Of a DNA stretch of 37,128 nucleotides, positions 1 to 7,415 are shown piece after piece (the first letter of the stretch is position 1; every line of letters starts with the position of its first letter). The notes beneath the pieces were generated by a model. That model saw only the letters and a program-made list of their open reading frames with translations, was not told the DNA's origin and ran no database searches. Made by a program: the position numbers and the translations under genes. The DNA is taken from positions 1 to 37,128 of the forward strand of contig CALQYT010000002.1 in NCBI GenBank assembly GCA_943348815.1, in the 5' to 3' direction. The stretch is from Candidatus Nomurabacteria bacterium. GTDB taxonomy: Bacteria; Patescibacteriota; Minisyncoccia; Phycocordibacterales; SBAW01.

Positions 1-84
1 TAGCCAGTACCACCCAACTGTGGCTCTTCTATAAAATTTGTGAAGGGCTCAAAACAGCAGAAAGGGGATAACTTTCCGCGTCAA

Positions 85-120
85 ATTTTGCTTCCAAATA
101 AAGCAAAAATATGCTAAAAT
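85..120 (+). promoter_or_regulatory. Promoter with inverted repeat upstream of the MBL-gyrA group
   Basis: An extended -10 (TG-c-TAAAAT, hexamer at 115-120) ends 6 nt before the ATG at 127, which predicts a leaderless mRNA. An imperfect inverted repeat (ATTTTGCTT at 85-93, AAGCAAAAAT at 101-110) covers the -35 region. Its half-sites resemble the core of the ArsR operator at 3949-3958 but are spaced apart, so a repressor site is possible and unproven. Confidence 0.55.
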
Positions 121-126
121 AAAGGC

Positions 127-744
127 ATGGTAATCAGCTACGGGGGAGGGCAATGTTTTAAAGTCAGCCAGGGTAATTTGACCCTTGCTTTTAACCCCCC
201 GGCTAAAGGCTCCAAACTCGCGAGTGCCAAATTTGGTGCCGATATTGCGCTCGTCAGTTTTGATCATGAAGATTTCAACGGTGTCGAAAACGCCGCGTTT
301 GGCGAGCGCCAACCGTTTGTCATAGAGGGCCCAGGCGAATATGAGGTCAAAGAGGTTGCGGTGCGCGGGTTTGGCTCGCCAGCCGAGTATCGCGGAGCAA
401 AAAGCATCAACACGGTCTACTCGGTGATGCTCGAGGGGATGAATTTGGTATTTTTGGGCGCACTCAACAACCCCGAGTTGTCGGCGGCTGCCAAACAAGA
501 GCTGGATGATATTGACGTGTTGTTTGTGCCGGTTGGTGAGGGGGTGTTGAGCCACGGTGCCGCATACAAACTGGCGGTACAATTGGAGCCAAAAGTGGTG
601 GTGCCAATGTGCTCGGACGCAGCCGCGTTGAAAAGTTTCTTAAAAGAAGCGGGCGCAGAGGGTACGAAGGCCGAAGAAAAATTGACGATCAAGAAAAAAG
701 ATTTGGAGGGTAAAGAGGCGGAGGTGGTGGTGTTAAAATCTTAA
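127..744 (+). CDS. Metallo-beta-lactamase-fold protein, apparently metal-free
   Basis: The 205-residue protein has the layout of UlaG-like MBL-fold hydrolases: N-terminal GG...F dipeptide strand, ADIALVSFDHEDFN at about 39-51, FVIEGPGEYEV at about 64-74, and a C-terminal VVVPM strand at about 157-161. The zinc signature HxHxDH is reduced to FDHEDF, and the later histidine after VVVPM is Cys162. I therefore see no intact metal site. The family usually hydrolyses phosphoesters or lactones; this member may have a structural or binding role. It starts at an ATG 6 nt after a -10 box, without SD. It lies upstream of gyrA, separated by a repeat and a small membrane protein gene. Confidence 0.75.
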   Translation: MVISYGGGQCFKVSQGNLTLAFNPPAKGSKLASAKFGADIALVSFDHEDFNGVENAAFGERQPFVIEGPGEYEVKEVAVRGFGSPAEYRGAKSINTVYSVMLEGMNLVFLGALNNPELSAAAKQELDDIDVLFVPVGEGVLSHGAAYKLAVQLEPKVVVPMCSDAAALKSFLKEAGAEGTKAEEKLTIKKKDLEGKEAEVVVLKS

Positions 745-832
745 ATCCGAAGCACGAAACTCGAAACAATATGAAAATTTTTAAATTTGAAAATTCTAAA
801 TTAGGATTTGTTTCGGATTTCGATATTCGGAT
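745..832. repeat. AT-rich imperfect inverted repeat (MITE-like spacer)
   Basis: The arms 745-769 and 808-832 are inverted copies matching at about 20 of 25 positions. They are built of TTTCG/CGAAA and ATTCGGAT motifs and enclose about 38 bp of nearly pure A/T. It begins directly after the stop codon of the MBL gene. Spacers of this CGAAA-rich type are, from general knowledge, frequent in Candidate Phyla Radiation genomes. Confidence 0.6.
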
Positions 833-841
833 TTCGAATTT

Positions 842-1138
842 ATGAAGAGATATCTCGACCATATAAAAAACACCAAAGCTCCGCACGAGCGCCGCGCGCA
901 TGCGGTCAAGGTTGCGGGGTTTGTCACGGCAGCTGTGTTTGTACTGTGGGCCGGCACACTCTCACTTCGTTTGGGTTCTTCGATTGCCCCGGTAGCAGAC
1001 GCGGGCAGCGACAGTAACATGACGCAAAACACGGCCCAGGCAGCACCCTCAACCTCGCTTACCGCATCGGCCGCCGCGGTGCAAGACCAAAACGTGGCAC
1101 ACCTAGAAATTTCGACCACAAGCATTTATAGTCAGTAA
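842..1138 (+). CDS. Small single-pass membrane protein, unknown function
   Basis: This 98-residue protein has a basic N-terminus (MKRYLDHIKNT, then HERRAHAVK), one hydrophobic segment at about 24-42, and an outer Ala/Ser/Thr/Gln-rich tail of about 50 residues. The positive-inside rule puts the N-terminus in the cytoplasm. It ends 3 nt before gyrA and is probably part of the same transcription unit. No known domain was recognised and the start has no clear SD. It could be a membrane anchor or an exported low-complexity protein. Confidence 0.6.
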   Translation: MKRYLDHIKNTKAPHERRAHAVKVAGFVTAAVFVLWAGTLSLRLGSSIAPVADAGSDSNMTQNTAQAAPSTSLTASAAAVQDQNVAHLEISTTSIYSQ

Positions 1139-1141
1139 CCT

Positions 1142-3634
1142 ATGGCCGAGGATAAGAACAAAAAACCGATAGAATCGGGCGACGAGGACAGTGAGCATGG
1201 CGGCATAATCCTGCGCAATATCTCGACCGAGATGCGCGAGAGTTTTATCGACTACGCGATGTCGGTTATCACCGACCGCGCACTGCCCGATGTCCGCGAT
1301 GGTCTAAAGCCCGTGCACCGCCGCATCCTCTACAGCATGCACCGCATGGGGCTTACCTCCGGCGCACGCTTTCGCAAGTCGGCAACGGTGGTGGGCGATG
1401 TGCTCGGTAAATATCACCCGCACGGCGACATCTCGGTGTACGACGCGATGGTCAAAATGGCGCAAGAGTTTAGCATGCGCTACCCGTTGGTGCTCGGCCA
1501 AGGTAACTTTGGCAGCATAGACGGCGACTCGGCCGCGGCCATGCGTTACACCGAGGCTAAAATGTCGCGTCTTGCCGACGCACTTTTGCAAGATTTAGAA
1601 AAGGACACGGTTGAGTGGCGCCCCAACTACGATGGCACGCAAAAAGAGCCGCAGGTGTTGCCGGCCGCGGTGCCCAATATTTTGCTCAATGGTACGCTCG
1701 GCATCGCCGTGGGTATGGCGACCTCTATCCCGCCGCACAACTTGCAAGAAGTCTCGCAAGCGCTTACGCATTTGATAGAAAATCCGGACGCGACCGTTGA
1801 AGATTTGATGCAATTTATCACCGGCCCAGACTTCCCGCTGGGCGCGGTTGCATTTAATAAAAAAGATTTGTTGCATGCCTACTCGACCGGCAAAGGGGGT
1901 GTGGTGGTGCGCGGTGTTGCCGAAACCGTCGAGGGCAAAAAGGGCGACTACCAAATTGTCATCACTTCCATCCCGTATCGCGTCAACAAATCGGACATGA
2001 TCGTGCGCATTGCCGACCTGGTGCGGGAGAAAAAGATCGAAGGCATCCGCGGCCTGCGCGACGAGTCGACCAAAGATATTCGCGTGGTGGTTGAGCTTAA
2101 GCAGGGCGCGCATCCGCAAAAGGTGCTCAACTATTTGTACAAACACACGGCGCTCGAGGATTCCTTCCACTTCAACATGGTGGTGTTGGTTGATGGTGTG
2201 CCGCAAACACTTTCGCTTAAAGGAATTCTTGAGGAGTTTATCAAGCACCGTCGCGAGGTCGTTAAACGCCGCACGCAGTTTGATCTCACCCGCGCACAAG
2301 AGCGCGAGCATATTTTGCTCGGCCTTACCAAGGCACTCGACCATATCGACGAGGTGATCAAGACCATCCGCGCTTCTAAAGATGTTGCCGAGGCCGAAGT
2401 TAATTTGATTAAAAAGTTTAAGTTCTCGGTCTTGCAAGCCAAAGCGATTTTGGAGATGCGCCTCTCGCGCCTCGCCAACCTTGAGCGCAAGAAAATTGAG
2501 GACGAGTTGGCCGAGATTCAAAAACTGATTGGCGAGTTGGAGACTCTGCTTAAGAGCGACAAAAAGATGCTCGGCGTCATTAAGCAAGAGATAGAAGATT
2601 ACGCCAAAAAGTTTGCGGGTGAGCGCCAAACCAAAGTAATGAAGGGCGCCGCGGGCATTATTAATGAGGAAGATTTGGTGCCGGACGAAGAGCAGGTGCT
2701 TACGTTGACTGCTGGCGGCTATGTTAAGCGCACCAACCCCGAGGAATTCCGCAAACAAAAGCGCGGTGGGGTGGGAGTTATAGACCTCGATACTAAAGAA
2801 GAAGATTTTGTAACGACCTTCCTCACGACCTCGACCCACAGCGACCTCTTGTTCTTTACCGACATTGGCAAGGCGTACCAACTTAAGATGTACGACATCC
2901 CCGAGGGCAAACGCTCAACCAAGGGCCGGCCGGTGGTCAACTTCCTTTCGCTCACGGTTGAAGAAAAAGTAACCTCGGTGTTGCCGATGCGCAAAAATCA
3001 AAAAGAGGGAGAGAAATTTTTGTACATGATCACCAAACAGGGTGTGGTTAAAAAGTGCGATGCGACGGCCTTCCACGATGTGCGTCGCTCGGGCTTAATT
3101 GCGCAAAAATTGCAGAAAGGCGACGAGTTGATCGCCGCGCTGTTGGTAGAGAAGGGTGATGAGATATTCTTGAGTACGGCAAAAGGGCAGTCGATACGGT
3201 TTAAAGAAAGCGATGTGCGCCCGATGGGTCGCGCCGCCGGAGGCGTGCGCGGTATGCGCTTGGGTACTGGCGATATTATTGTGGGTGCCGACATAATCCC
3301 CAAAGGCAAGGAGGGCGACAAATACGAAGTGTTGGTAGTCTCGCGCAACGGCTATGGCAAAACGACCAAGACGACTGAGTACAAAACGCAGGGTCGTGGT
3401 GGCAGTGGCATCAAAACCATGAACATGACCGCCAAAACGGGCCCGGTTATTGCCGCCCGCGTGATTTCTAAAGAAGAGGGAGTGGGCGAGGACGAAATTG
3501 TGGTCATCTCCAAAAAAGGCCAAGTCATCCGGACCGAACTTAAAGAAATCCCGTCGCTCTCCCGCAGTACCCAAGGCGTCCGCGTGATGAAATTGCGCGA
3601 TGGTGATGCGATTGCAAGCTTCGTTTGTTTGTAA
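1142..3634 (+). CDS. gyrA: DNA gyrase subunit A
   Basis: GyrA cuts and religates DNA in the A2B2 gyrase to introduce negative supercoils. The 830-residue protein carries the winged-helix breakage domain with catalytic Tyr136 in [10 protein letters not shown], a coiled-coil and tower region to about 500, and a C-terminal beta-pinwheel. The GyrA box appears as QKRGGVG at about 540, which marks gyrase rather than topoisomerase IV. In the quinolone-resistance region HPHGDIS, Ile97 sits where E. coli has Ser83, and Asp101 keeps the Asp87 position. Length is slightly below E. coli GyrA. A TATAGT box (1127-1132) ends 9 nt before the ATG, so gyrA may have its own near-leaderless start inside the preceding gene. 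No gyrB lies in the window. Confidence 0.97.
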   Translation: MAEDKNKKPIESGDEDSEHGGIILRNISTEMRESFIDYAMSVITDRALPDVRDGLKPVHRRILYSMHRMGLTSGARFRKSATVVGDVLGKYHPHGDISVYDAMVKMAQEFSMRYPLVLGQGNFGSIDGDSAAAMRYTEAKMSRLADALLQDLEKDTVEWRPNYDGTQKEPQVLPAAVPNILLNGTLGIAVGMATSIPPHNLQEVSQALTHLIENPDATVEDLMQFITGPDFPLGAVAFNKKDLLHAYSTGKGGVVVRGVAETVEGKKGDYQIVITSIPYRVNKSDMIVRIADLVREKKIEGIRGLRDESTKDIRVVVELKQGAHPQKVLNYLYKHTALEDSFHFNMVVLVDGVPQTLSLKGILEEFIKHRREVVKRRTQFDLTRAQEREHILLGLTKALDHIDEVIKTIRASKDVAEAEVNLIKKFKFSVLQAKAILEMRLSRLANLERKKIEDELAEIQKLIGELETLLKSDKKMLGVIKQEIEDYAKKFAGERQTKVMKGAAGIINEEDLVPDEEQVLTLTAGGYVKRTNPEEFRKQKRGGVGVIDLDTKEEDFVTTFLTTSTHSDLLFFTDIGKAYQLKMYDIPEGKRSTKGRPVVNFLSLTVEEKVTSVLPMRKNQKEGEKFLYMITKQGVVKKCDATAFHDVRRSGLIAQKLQKGDELIAALLVEKGDEIFLSTAKGQSIRFKESDVRPMGRAAGGVRGMRLGTGDIIVGADIIPKGKEGDKYEVLVVSRNGYGKTTKTTEYKTQGRGGSGIKTMNMTAKTGPVIAARVISKEEGVGEDEIVVISKKGQVIRTELKEIPSLSRSTQGVRVMKLRDGDAIASFVCL

Positions 3635-3645
3635 GATTTCCTTAA

Positions 3646-3834
3646 ATGATTTTAGCATTTATACTCTCAGGCATTTTTATAGCCGCACTTTGGACTCCTC
3701 TTATTGCTGCGGCTGCTTTATTGTGGCGATGGAAGGATAGTAAATTTAATCTCTGGTTTGGCATATTTTGTTTAGTGGTGTTTGGGTTTGAAGTTTATTT
3801 TTGGGGAGATTTATTGATTGCACCTTTCCGCTAG
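3646..3834 (+). CDS. Small two-pass membrane protein, unknown function
   Basis: This 62-residue protein is almost entirely hydrophobic, with two membrane segments (about 3-27 and 37-58) joined by a short loop, RWKDSKFN. It starts 11 nt after the gyrA stop and is probably cotranscribed. Codons are T-rich compared with gyrA. No family was recognised. Confidence 0.55.
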   Translation: MILAFILSGIFIAALWTPLIAAAALLWRWKDSKFNLWFGIFCLVVFGFEVYFWGDLLIAPFR

Positions 3835-3840
3835 AAAATT

Positions 3841-3924
3841 ATGAAAGCCTTTTTATTTGATGCAGACGGGGTGGTGCTTAAGAAAAACAGCGAACTTTTT
3901 ACCAAACTCGGGTATTTTTCCTGA
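3841..3924 (+). pseudogene. N-terminal remnant of a HAD-like phosphatase
   Basis: The ATG opens a 27-residue reading frame beginning MKAFLFDADGVV, the DxDGV nucleophile motif I of haloacid dehalogenase phosphatases, and then meets TGA at 3922. The rest of the fold is absent, because the ArsR operator region follows directly. It is best read as a decayed gene whose 3' part was lost, perhaps when the regulator cassette arrived. A real 27-residue peptide is less likely. Confidence 0.65.
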
Positions 3925-3938
3925 GTATTCGCAATGTT

Positions 3939-3970
3939 TATTCTAGTATTTTGCAAAATTCCGTTATAGA
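3939..3970 (+). promoter_or_regulatory. Promoter and operator copy 1 of the ArsR-like regulator
   Basis: TATTCTAGTATTTTGCAAAA (3939-3958) is repeated exactly at 4227-4246. Its core TTTTGCAAAA is a perfect palindrome and lies just upstream of a -10 box, TATAGA (3965-3970), which ends 8 nt before the ATG at 3979. A repressor bound here would block its own promoter. Only the left outer arm TTCTA is present in this copy. Confidence 0.65.
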
Positions 3971-3978
3971 CTGAGAGT

Positions 3979-4257
3979 ATGGCGACGTCTAAAAATTATC
4001 GGCAGCTAGAGAGGATCGTAAAGGGGTTTGCGAATCACAGACGTATTGAGATTCTCGAACTCTTGCATCGTCAACCGGAATTGTCGGTGGATGAAGTGTC
4101 AGAAAAACTTTCAATAGGGTACATGAACGCCTCCGACCACATCCGCAAGCTTGCGATTGCCGGTTTGGTATTGAAACGGAATGACGGAAATACTGTGCGT
4201 CACAAACTCACGTCCCGTGCTCAATCTATTCTAGTATTTTGCAAAAAGCTAGAATGA
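3979..4257 (+). CDS. ArsR-type winged-helix transcriptional regulator
   Basis: This 92-residue protein consists of a single winged helix-turn-helix. It has the N-terminal helix RQLERIVKGFANHRRIEILELL, the recognition region VSEKLSIGYMNASDHIRKLAIAGLV at about 40-64, and the wing KRNDGNTVRHKL. No metal-binding cysteine pair is visible, so metal sensing is unlikely. It is paralogous to the regulator at 35064. The start is the ATG 8 nt after a TATAGA box, without SD. Its last residues are encoded by the second operator copy (4229-4254), so the gene is bracketed by its presumed binding sites. Autorepression and control of the gene at 4337 are inferred. Confidence 0.8.
   Translation: MATSKNYRQLERIVKGFANHRRIEILELLHRQPELSVDEVSEKLSIGYMNASDHIRKLAIAGLVLKRNDGNTVRHKLTSRAQSILVFCKKLE
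4229..4254. promoter_or_regulatory. Operator copy 2, full 26-bp palindrome
   Basis: The site reads TTCTA-GTA-TTTTGCAAAA-AGC-TAGAA, a two-arm palindrome around a perfect 10-bp core. It overlaps the last codons of the regulator gene. The same spaced architecture recurs at 25989-26014. Confidence 0.65.
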
Positions 4258-4264
4258 AAAAATG

Positions 4265-4299
4265 GTAATTTTGCAAAATTACAAAATATTGAGTATGTG
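4265..4299 (+). promoter_or_regulatory. Operator copy 3 and probable promoter of the 4337 gene
   Basis: GTAATTTTGCAAAATTAC (4265-4282) is an 18-bp perfect palindrome with the same TTTTGCAAAA core. TTGCAA (4271-4276) followed at 17 bp by TATGTG (4294-4299) could be the promoter, in which case the operator covers the -35. The upstream regulator would then control the next gene. Confidence 0.5.
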
Positions 4300-4336
4300 T
4301 TAGGGTGTTGGAGGTTGGAACAGAAAGGGGGACCCC

Positions 4337-4600
4337 ATGGCGGGGACTCGCAAACAACGCATTCGTCGTAAACAGCGGTCTGGTTGGCCGCGCGTCACTT
4401 ACGCTGCTGGCCACATTGGTCGGGCTGCAAAGATGCCTCCGAGAAAAGAAGAACCGGAAGAGCGGCCGGATTTTATGCGGACCTTACGGCCCAGTCCGCG
4501 CCGGACCCTTGCCGGTACCACCACAGGACGTCGCACCAGTACCACCACCAGCACCGGCGCTAGCGACGACGATGACGAGTCCTGGTGGCGTTTACGGTGA
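4337..4600 (+). CDS. Small basic protein with Thr/Ser-rich linker and acidic tail, unknown
   Basis: The 87-residue product has a strongly basic N-terminal half (RKQRIRRKQR, PPRKEE), a Thr/Ser/Gly-rich stretch at about 60-74, and ends in DDDDESWWRLR. It may bind nucleic acid, but no family was recognised. Three things support it as a real gene: an SD-like G-run (4327-4331) 5 nt before the ATG, a hairpin-plus-T terminator immediately downstream (4605-4632), and a possible operator-controlled promoter upstream. An overlapping frame from 4305 was considered and rejected. The start codon lies between complementary C4 and G4 runs, which suggests translational control. Confidence 0.5.
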   Translation: MAGTRKQRIRRKQRSGWPRVTYAAGHIGRAAKMPPRKEEPEERPDFMRTLRPSPRRTLAGTTTGRRTSTTTSTGASDDDDESWWRLR

Positions 4601-4604
4601 TTAC

Positions 4605-4632
4605 CTCACGACTTTGTCGCGAGTTTTAATTT
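4605..4632 (+). terminator. Intrinsic terminator after the 4337 gene
   Basis: CTCACGAC (4605-4612) and GTCGCGAG (4616-4623) form an 8-position stem with one A-C mismatch and a TTT loop, followed by TTTTAATTT. Confidence 0.6.
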
Positions 4633-4645
4633 GTATACTGTACCT

Positions 4646-4891
4646 ATGAAGGGAAACGTAGTCCCGCTGCCTGCTGGAGCGCCCGAAAAGGGCGAGGTGT
4701 ACCGGCACTACAAAGGAGATAGTTATAGAGTGGTGGAGCTGGCTCTCCATAGCAACGACGAAGAGTGGATGGTGATGTACGAGCCGCTGTATGAGAATCC
4801 GGACGCCCCATTTTTTACCCGTCCGTTGCGGGAGTGGTGGCAAGAGGTAGAATGGGAAGGCAAAAAAGTTCAGCGATTTACTAAAATATAA
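4646..4891 (+). CDS. DUF1653 domain protein
   Basis: This 81-residue protein matches the small DUF1653 family: GEVYRHYKGDSYRVVELALHS at the N-terminal side, then an EWMVMYEPLYE strand and FFTRPLREWW near the end. The fold is a small beta-rich domain of unknown biochemical role. The ATG at 4646 is chosen because a TATACT box (4634-4639) ends 6 nt upstream, giving a leaderless mRNA. A longer start from TTG at 4631 would overlap that box. It opens a run of five tightly packed genes to 7067. Confidence 0.8.
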   Translation: MKGNVVPLPAGAPEKGEVYRHYKGDSYRVVELALHSNDEEWMVMYEPLYENPDAPFFTRPLREWWQEVEWEGKKVQRFTKI

Positions 4892-4893
4892 CC

Positions 4894-5358
4894 ATGTCTC
4901 AATCTAAAGACTTTCCAGATTCGTTTTATCGCGTCACTACCAAGGGGCTTTGTGTCCGCGATGGCAGGGTGTTGCTGGCGCACGATTACTCTGGTCGCAG
5001 TGCTACTGACCCAGGCTCTGAATGGGAGTTGCCGGGCGGGGGTTTGGATTTTGGAGAAGACTTTGCCGAGGGGCTCAAACGAGAGGTCAAAGAGGAAATG
5101 GGTCTCGAAGTTGCATGGATCGACGAAAAGCCGACCTACTTGTGGACAACTAAACACGAAGCGGGTCGAGGTATGGAGTGGTACTGGGTCTGTACCGCCA
5201 TCTTCCGTTTTGATGTAGTCGATCTCAATTTTACTCCCACCAAGGAATGCCGAGAGATAAAGTTTTTTTCTAAAGAAGATTTGCAGGCAAATATTGATAG
5301 CCTCGCCTCACAGATTAAACCACTGGCAAAATTCTTTAATCCTCAGGACTTCAAATGA
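4894..5358 (+). CDS. Nudix hydrolase (MutT-like)
   Basis: Nudix enzymes hydrolyse nucleoside diphosphates linked to another moiety. The 154-residue protein has a complete Nudix box at 49-71: Gly49, Glu55, then REVKEEMGL at 63-71 with the metal-binding glutamates. The substrate cannot be read from sequence; nucleotide-pool sanitation is one option. The ATG lies 2 nt after the DUF1653 stop. A TAAAAT box (4882-4887) ends 6 nt upstream, so the gene may also be transcribed separately as a leaderless message. Its last codons overlap the next gene by 4 nt (ATGA). Confidence 0.9.
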   Translation: MSQSKDFPDSFYRVTTKGLCVRDGRVLLAHDYSGRSATDPGSEWELPGGGLDFGEDFAEGLKREVKEEMGLEVAWIDEKPTYLWTTKHEAGRGMEWYWVCTAIFRFDVVDLNFTPTKECREIKFFSKEDLQANIDSLASQIKPLAKFFNPQDFK

Positions 5359-5780
5359 AATCTCAAGATTTTGGGAATAAAGCAATTATTGTGGTTCGTA
5401 GGGACCTCGAGCCGTGGCAGATTACCAACACCATCGCACACTGCGCGGCATATCTCGGTAACAAGCTGGGTGAGAAATTTGATACCGGAGAATACTTTAT
5501 GAGTAAAGACGCTGTGCAACATCCCCGCAACTCGCAGTACGCCATCATTGTGCTTGAAGGCACTCAAGATCACCTTCGCGCGTTGGGTGCCGAAGCTCGC
5601 AAGCACGATTTATTGCACCTGGATTTCATCCGAGAGATGATTGACACCACTGACGATGCAGAACTGGAAGGGTGGGTCAGCAAAAAAGATGACAAAGATA
5701 TTGAGTATTTAGGGGTAGGGGTATTTGGCCCTAAAGAAATATTGAAAGAAATCAGTGGAAAATTTAAGTTGTGGAAATAA
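5355..5780 (+). CDS. DUF2000 family protein (peptidyl-tRNA hydrolase 2-like fold)
   Basis: The 141-residue protein has the DUF2000 pattern: AIIVVRRDLEPWQITNTIAH at 10-29, a SQYAIIVLEG strand at about 60-69, and YLGVGVFGPKEILKEISGKFKLW at the C-terminus. The family has the fold of archaeal-type peptidyl-tRNA hydrolase, but its function is not established. It overlaps the Nudix stop by 4 nt, implying translational coupling. Confidence 0.75.
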   Translation: MKSQDFGNKAIIVVRRDLEPWQITNTIAHCAAYLGNKLGEKFDTGEYFMSKDAVQHPRNSQYAIIVLEGTQDHLRALGAEARKHDLLHLDFIREMIDTTDDAELEGWVSKKDDKDIEYLGVGVFGPKEILKEISGKFKLWK

Positions 5781-5784
5781 TTCT

Positions 5785-6381
5785 ATGACTACCGAATCTG
5801 CTCCCAAAACTCCGCAGGCACCAACGTTTGAGTTTTTAATCATCCGCAAGGAGGATGTGCCCAAAATTGCGCAAACCTATTTTGAACGGAAGGCTGTGGA
5901 CTTGACGCTTCGTATACGCCGGGGAGAGGAAATGCAAGAAACCAAGGAAGAATTTCCGCTCAAACACTTTTTTATGGTCAAACACGACAATGGGGACCGG
6001 ACTTATCTTGCACAACACGAAAAGGTTCTCAACACTACTAAAGACACAGAAAGCAATGTCTATTTGGTCGATATGCGAGAGGATAAAGCGGTCGGCTATG
6101 GAGAGATTATTTCTAATCTCTCCGACCCGGTCCTGCTTGACGAGCCGTATGTGGGGTATACCACCACGGTAGGTGGAGTTGGACATACTGGTTTAGGGAC
6201 TCGACGATTGTTGTTAATGAATGACTTTGCAAAAAAGTTTTTTGGCTACCCGCTGCATGCAGGTAACACGAGTCCTGGTTATGCTACTGCCACATGGCTC
6301 AAATTGGTAAAAGAGGGCTATGCGGTAGCCATACGCAAAAAGAGCGGTTCGAAATTTGCATTTAAATCTGAACAAAAATAA
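5785..6381 (+). CDS. GNAT-like acetyltransferase, tentative
   Basis: This 198-residue protein has an N-terminal strand-rich half and a segment resembling the acetyl-CoA loop of GNAT enzymes (YTTTVGGVGHTGLGTRRLL, roughly 137-155), followed by a helix and a WLKLVKEGY motif as in GNAT C-termini. No substrate can be assigned. The start at 5785 (MTTES) was chosen over an in-frame upstream option at 5755 that would overlap the DUF2000 gene by 26 nt. The stop codon shares one base with the ATG of the next gene. Confidence 0.45.
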   Translation: MTTESAPKTPQAPTFEFLIIRKEDVPKIAQTYFERKAVDLTLRIRRGEEMQETKEEFPLKHFFMVKHDNGDRTYLAQHEKVLNTTKDTESNVYLVDMREDKAVGYGEIISNLSDPVLLDEPYVGYTTTVGGVGHTGLGTRRLLLMNDFAKKFFGYPLHAGNTSPGYATATWLKLVKEGYAVAIRKKSGSKFAFKSEQK

Positions 6382-7067
6382 TGAAAGACAAAGCAGTAGT
6401 CATAACCGGCAGTAGCCGCGGTTTGGGGGCGGTGTTAGCCCGACAGTTGGGCGCAAAGGGCGCCAAGGTGGTGGTGTCGTCGGCACATCATATAGAAGAG
6501 TTGCAGAAGCTAGCACAGGAGATAAAAGGGCTCGCGGTTGTTACCGATGTGACCAAAGAAGAAGATTTGCAGGCGTTGGCCCAAAAAGCCGTTGCCGAGT
6601 TTGGACGGATTGATGTCTGGATCAACAACGCGGGGATTTGGCTTGAGGAGTCACCGATCGAAGCGGTAGACATTGCCGAATTTCGGCGAGTTATGGATGT
6701 CAATTTATTTGGGAGTGTTTTTGGCACGCGCGTGGCGCTTGTGCAGATGAAGGGGCAGGGCGGCGGCGTGATTGTAAACATAGTTTCATCGGCCGCGCTG
6801 CGCGGCCGCAACCTGATAGCACCGTACGCAACGAGCAAGTGGGCGTTGCGCGGATTTACCGACTCGGTGCGCGAAGAAAATCGGGATACGAATATAAAAA
6901 TAATTGGCGTCTACCCAGGCGGGATTAAGACGCATTTGTTTGACGGCATGGAGCCTGCAGAACTTGCCGATTATATGAGCCCCGAATCGGTGGCCGAAAA
7001 AATAATTGCCAATCTTGAGCAAGAAAACCCTCAGGAAGAGTTGATAATGAAAAGAACGGGGCCGTAG
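6381..7067 (+). CDS. Short-chain dehydrogenase/reductase
   Basis: The 228-residue protein is a classical SDR with a Rossmann fold and NAD(P) loop TGSSRGLG at 9-16. NNAG follows IDVWI at about 80-84, and the catalytic triad appears as Ser in NIVSSAA plus YATSK. An acidic Asp-Val-Thr in VVTDVTKEED marks the cofactor pocket. The substrate is unknown; such solo SDRs often act on carbonyls or sugars. It overlaps the upstream stop by one base and closes the cluster that begins at 4646. Confidence 0.9.
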   Translation: MKDKAVVITGSSRGLGAVLARQLGAKGAKVVVSSAHHIEELQKLAQEIKGLAVVTDVTKEEDLQALAQKAVAEFGRIDVWINNAGIWLEESPIEAVDIAEFRRVMDVNLFGSVFGTRVALVQMKGQGGGVIVNIVSSAALRGRNLIAPYATSKWALRGFTDSVREENRDTNIKIIGVYPGGIKTHLFDGMEPAELADYMSPESVAEKIIANLEQENPQEELIMKRTGP

Positions 7068-7079
7068 TAAACTATCCCC

Positions 7080-7415
7080 ATGGCATGGCTTTTGTTTGTA
7101 GTCTTTGGAGTCATTTCTTACCTCGGGATATCGCTGATGGGGCACCTTACGGGTGCCGGGGCACACTCGGGGCTTGGGGCGGCGTTGAGCCTTTTTAAAC
7201 CCGCCGCCTTGGCAGTGCTGCTCGTGGCTAACTTATTTTGGGCAGCAGCTTTTTATTACGGATTAAAAGAAACTAAAGACGCCCTCCCGATGCTTATCGC
7301 GATAGGCGTCATCACGAGCTTTGTCTACTCGGTGGCATTTTTGGGTGATGAAGTAACCGCGTTGCATCTACTCGGGCTTGTGTTGGTCCTTGGCGGGATT
7401 TATTTGTTGGTATGA
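7080..7415 (+). CDS. Four-helix membrane protein, EamA/SMR-like half transporter
   Basis: The 111-residue protein has four hydrophobic helices and ends in LLGLVLVLGGIYLLV, the typical last helix of small multidrug resistance and EamA-type transporters. One such unit corresponds to half of a ten-helix EamA protein, so it would work as a dimer. The cargo is unknown. A TAAACT box (7068-7073) ends 6 nt before the ATG, directly after the SDR stop, so it likely has its own leaderless promoter. It overlaps the next gene by 4 nt. Confidence 0.6.
   Translation: MAWLLFVVFGVISYLGISLMGHLTGAGAHSGLGAALSLFKPAALAVLLVANLFWAAAFYYGLKETKDALPMLIAIGVITSFVYSVAFLGDEVTALHLLGLVLVLGGIYLLV

Noticed and set aside
1-84. 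Possible 3' end of an upstream gene
   Set aside because: No frame with recognisable protein sequence reaches into this stretch, and no RNA gene was seen; I see nothing definable before the first promoter.
1595-2881. 428-residue open frame antisense to gyrA
   Set aside because: It is a shadow of the GC-biased gyrA codons; it has no promoter, SD or recognisable domain and gyrA is certain.
4305-4649. Alternative 114-residue frame over the 4337 gene
   Set aside because: It would run through the terminator and the next gene's -10 and start, and lacks an SD at proper distance.
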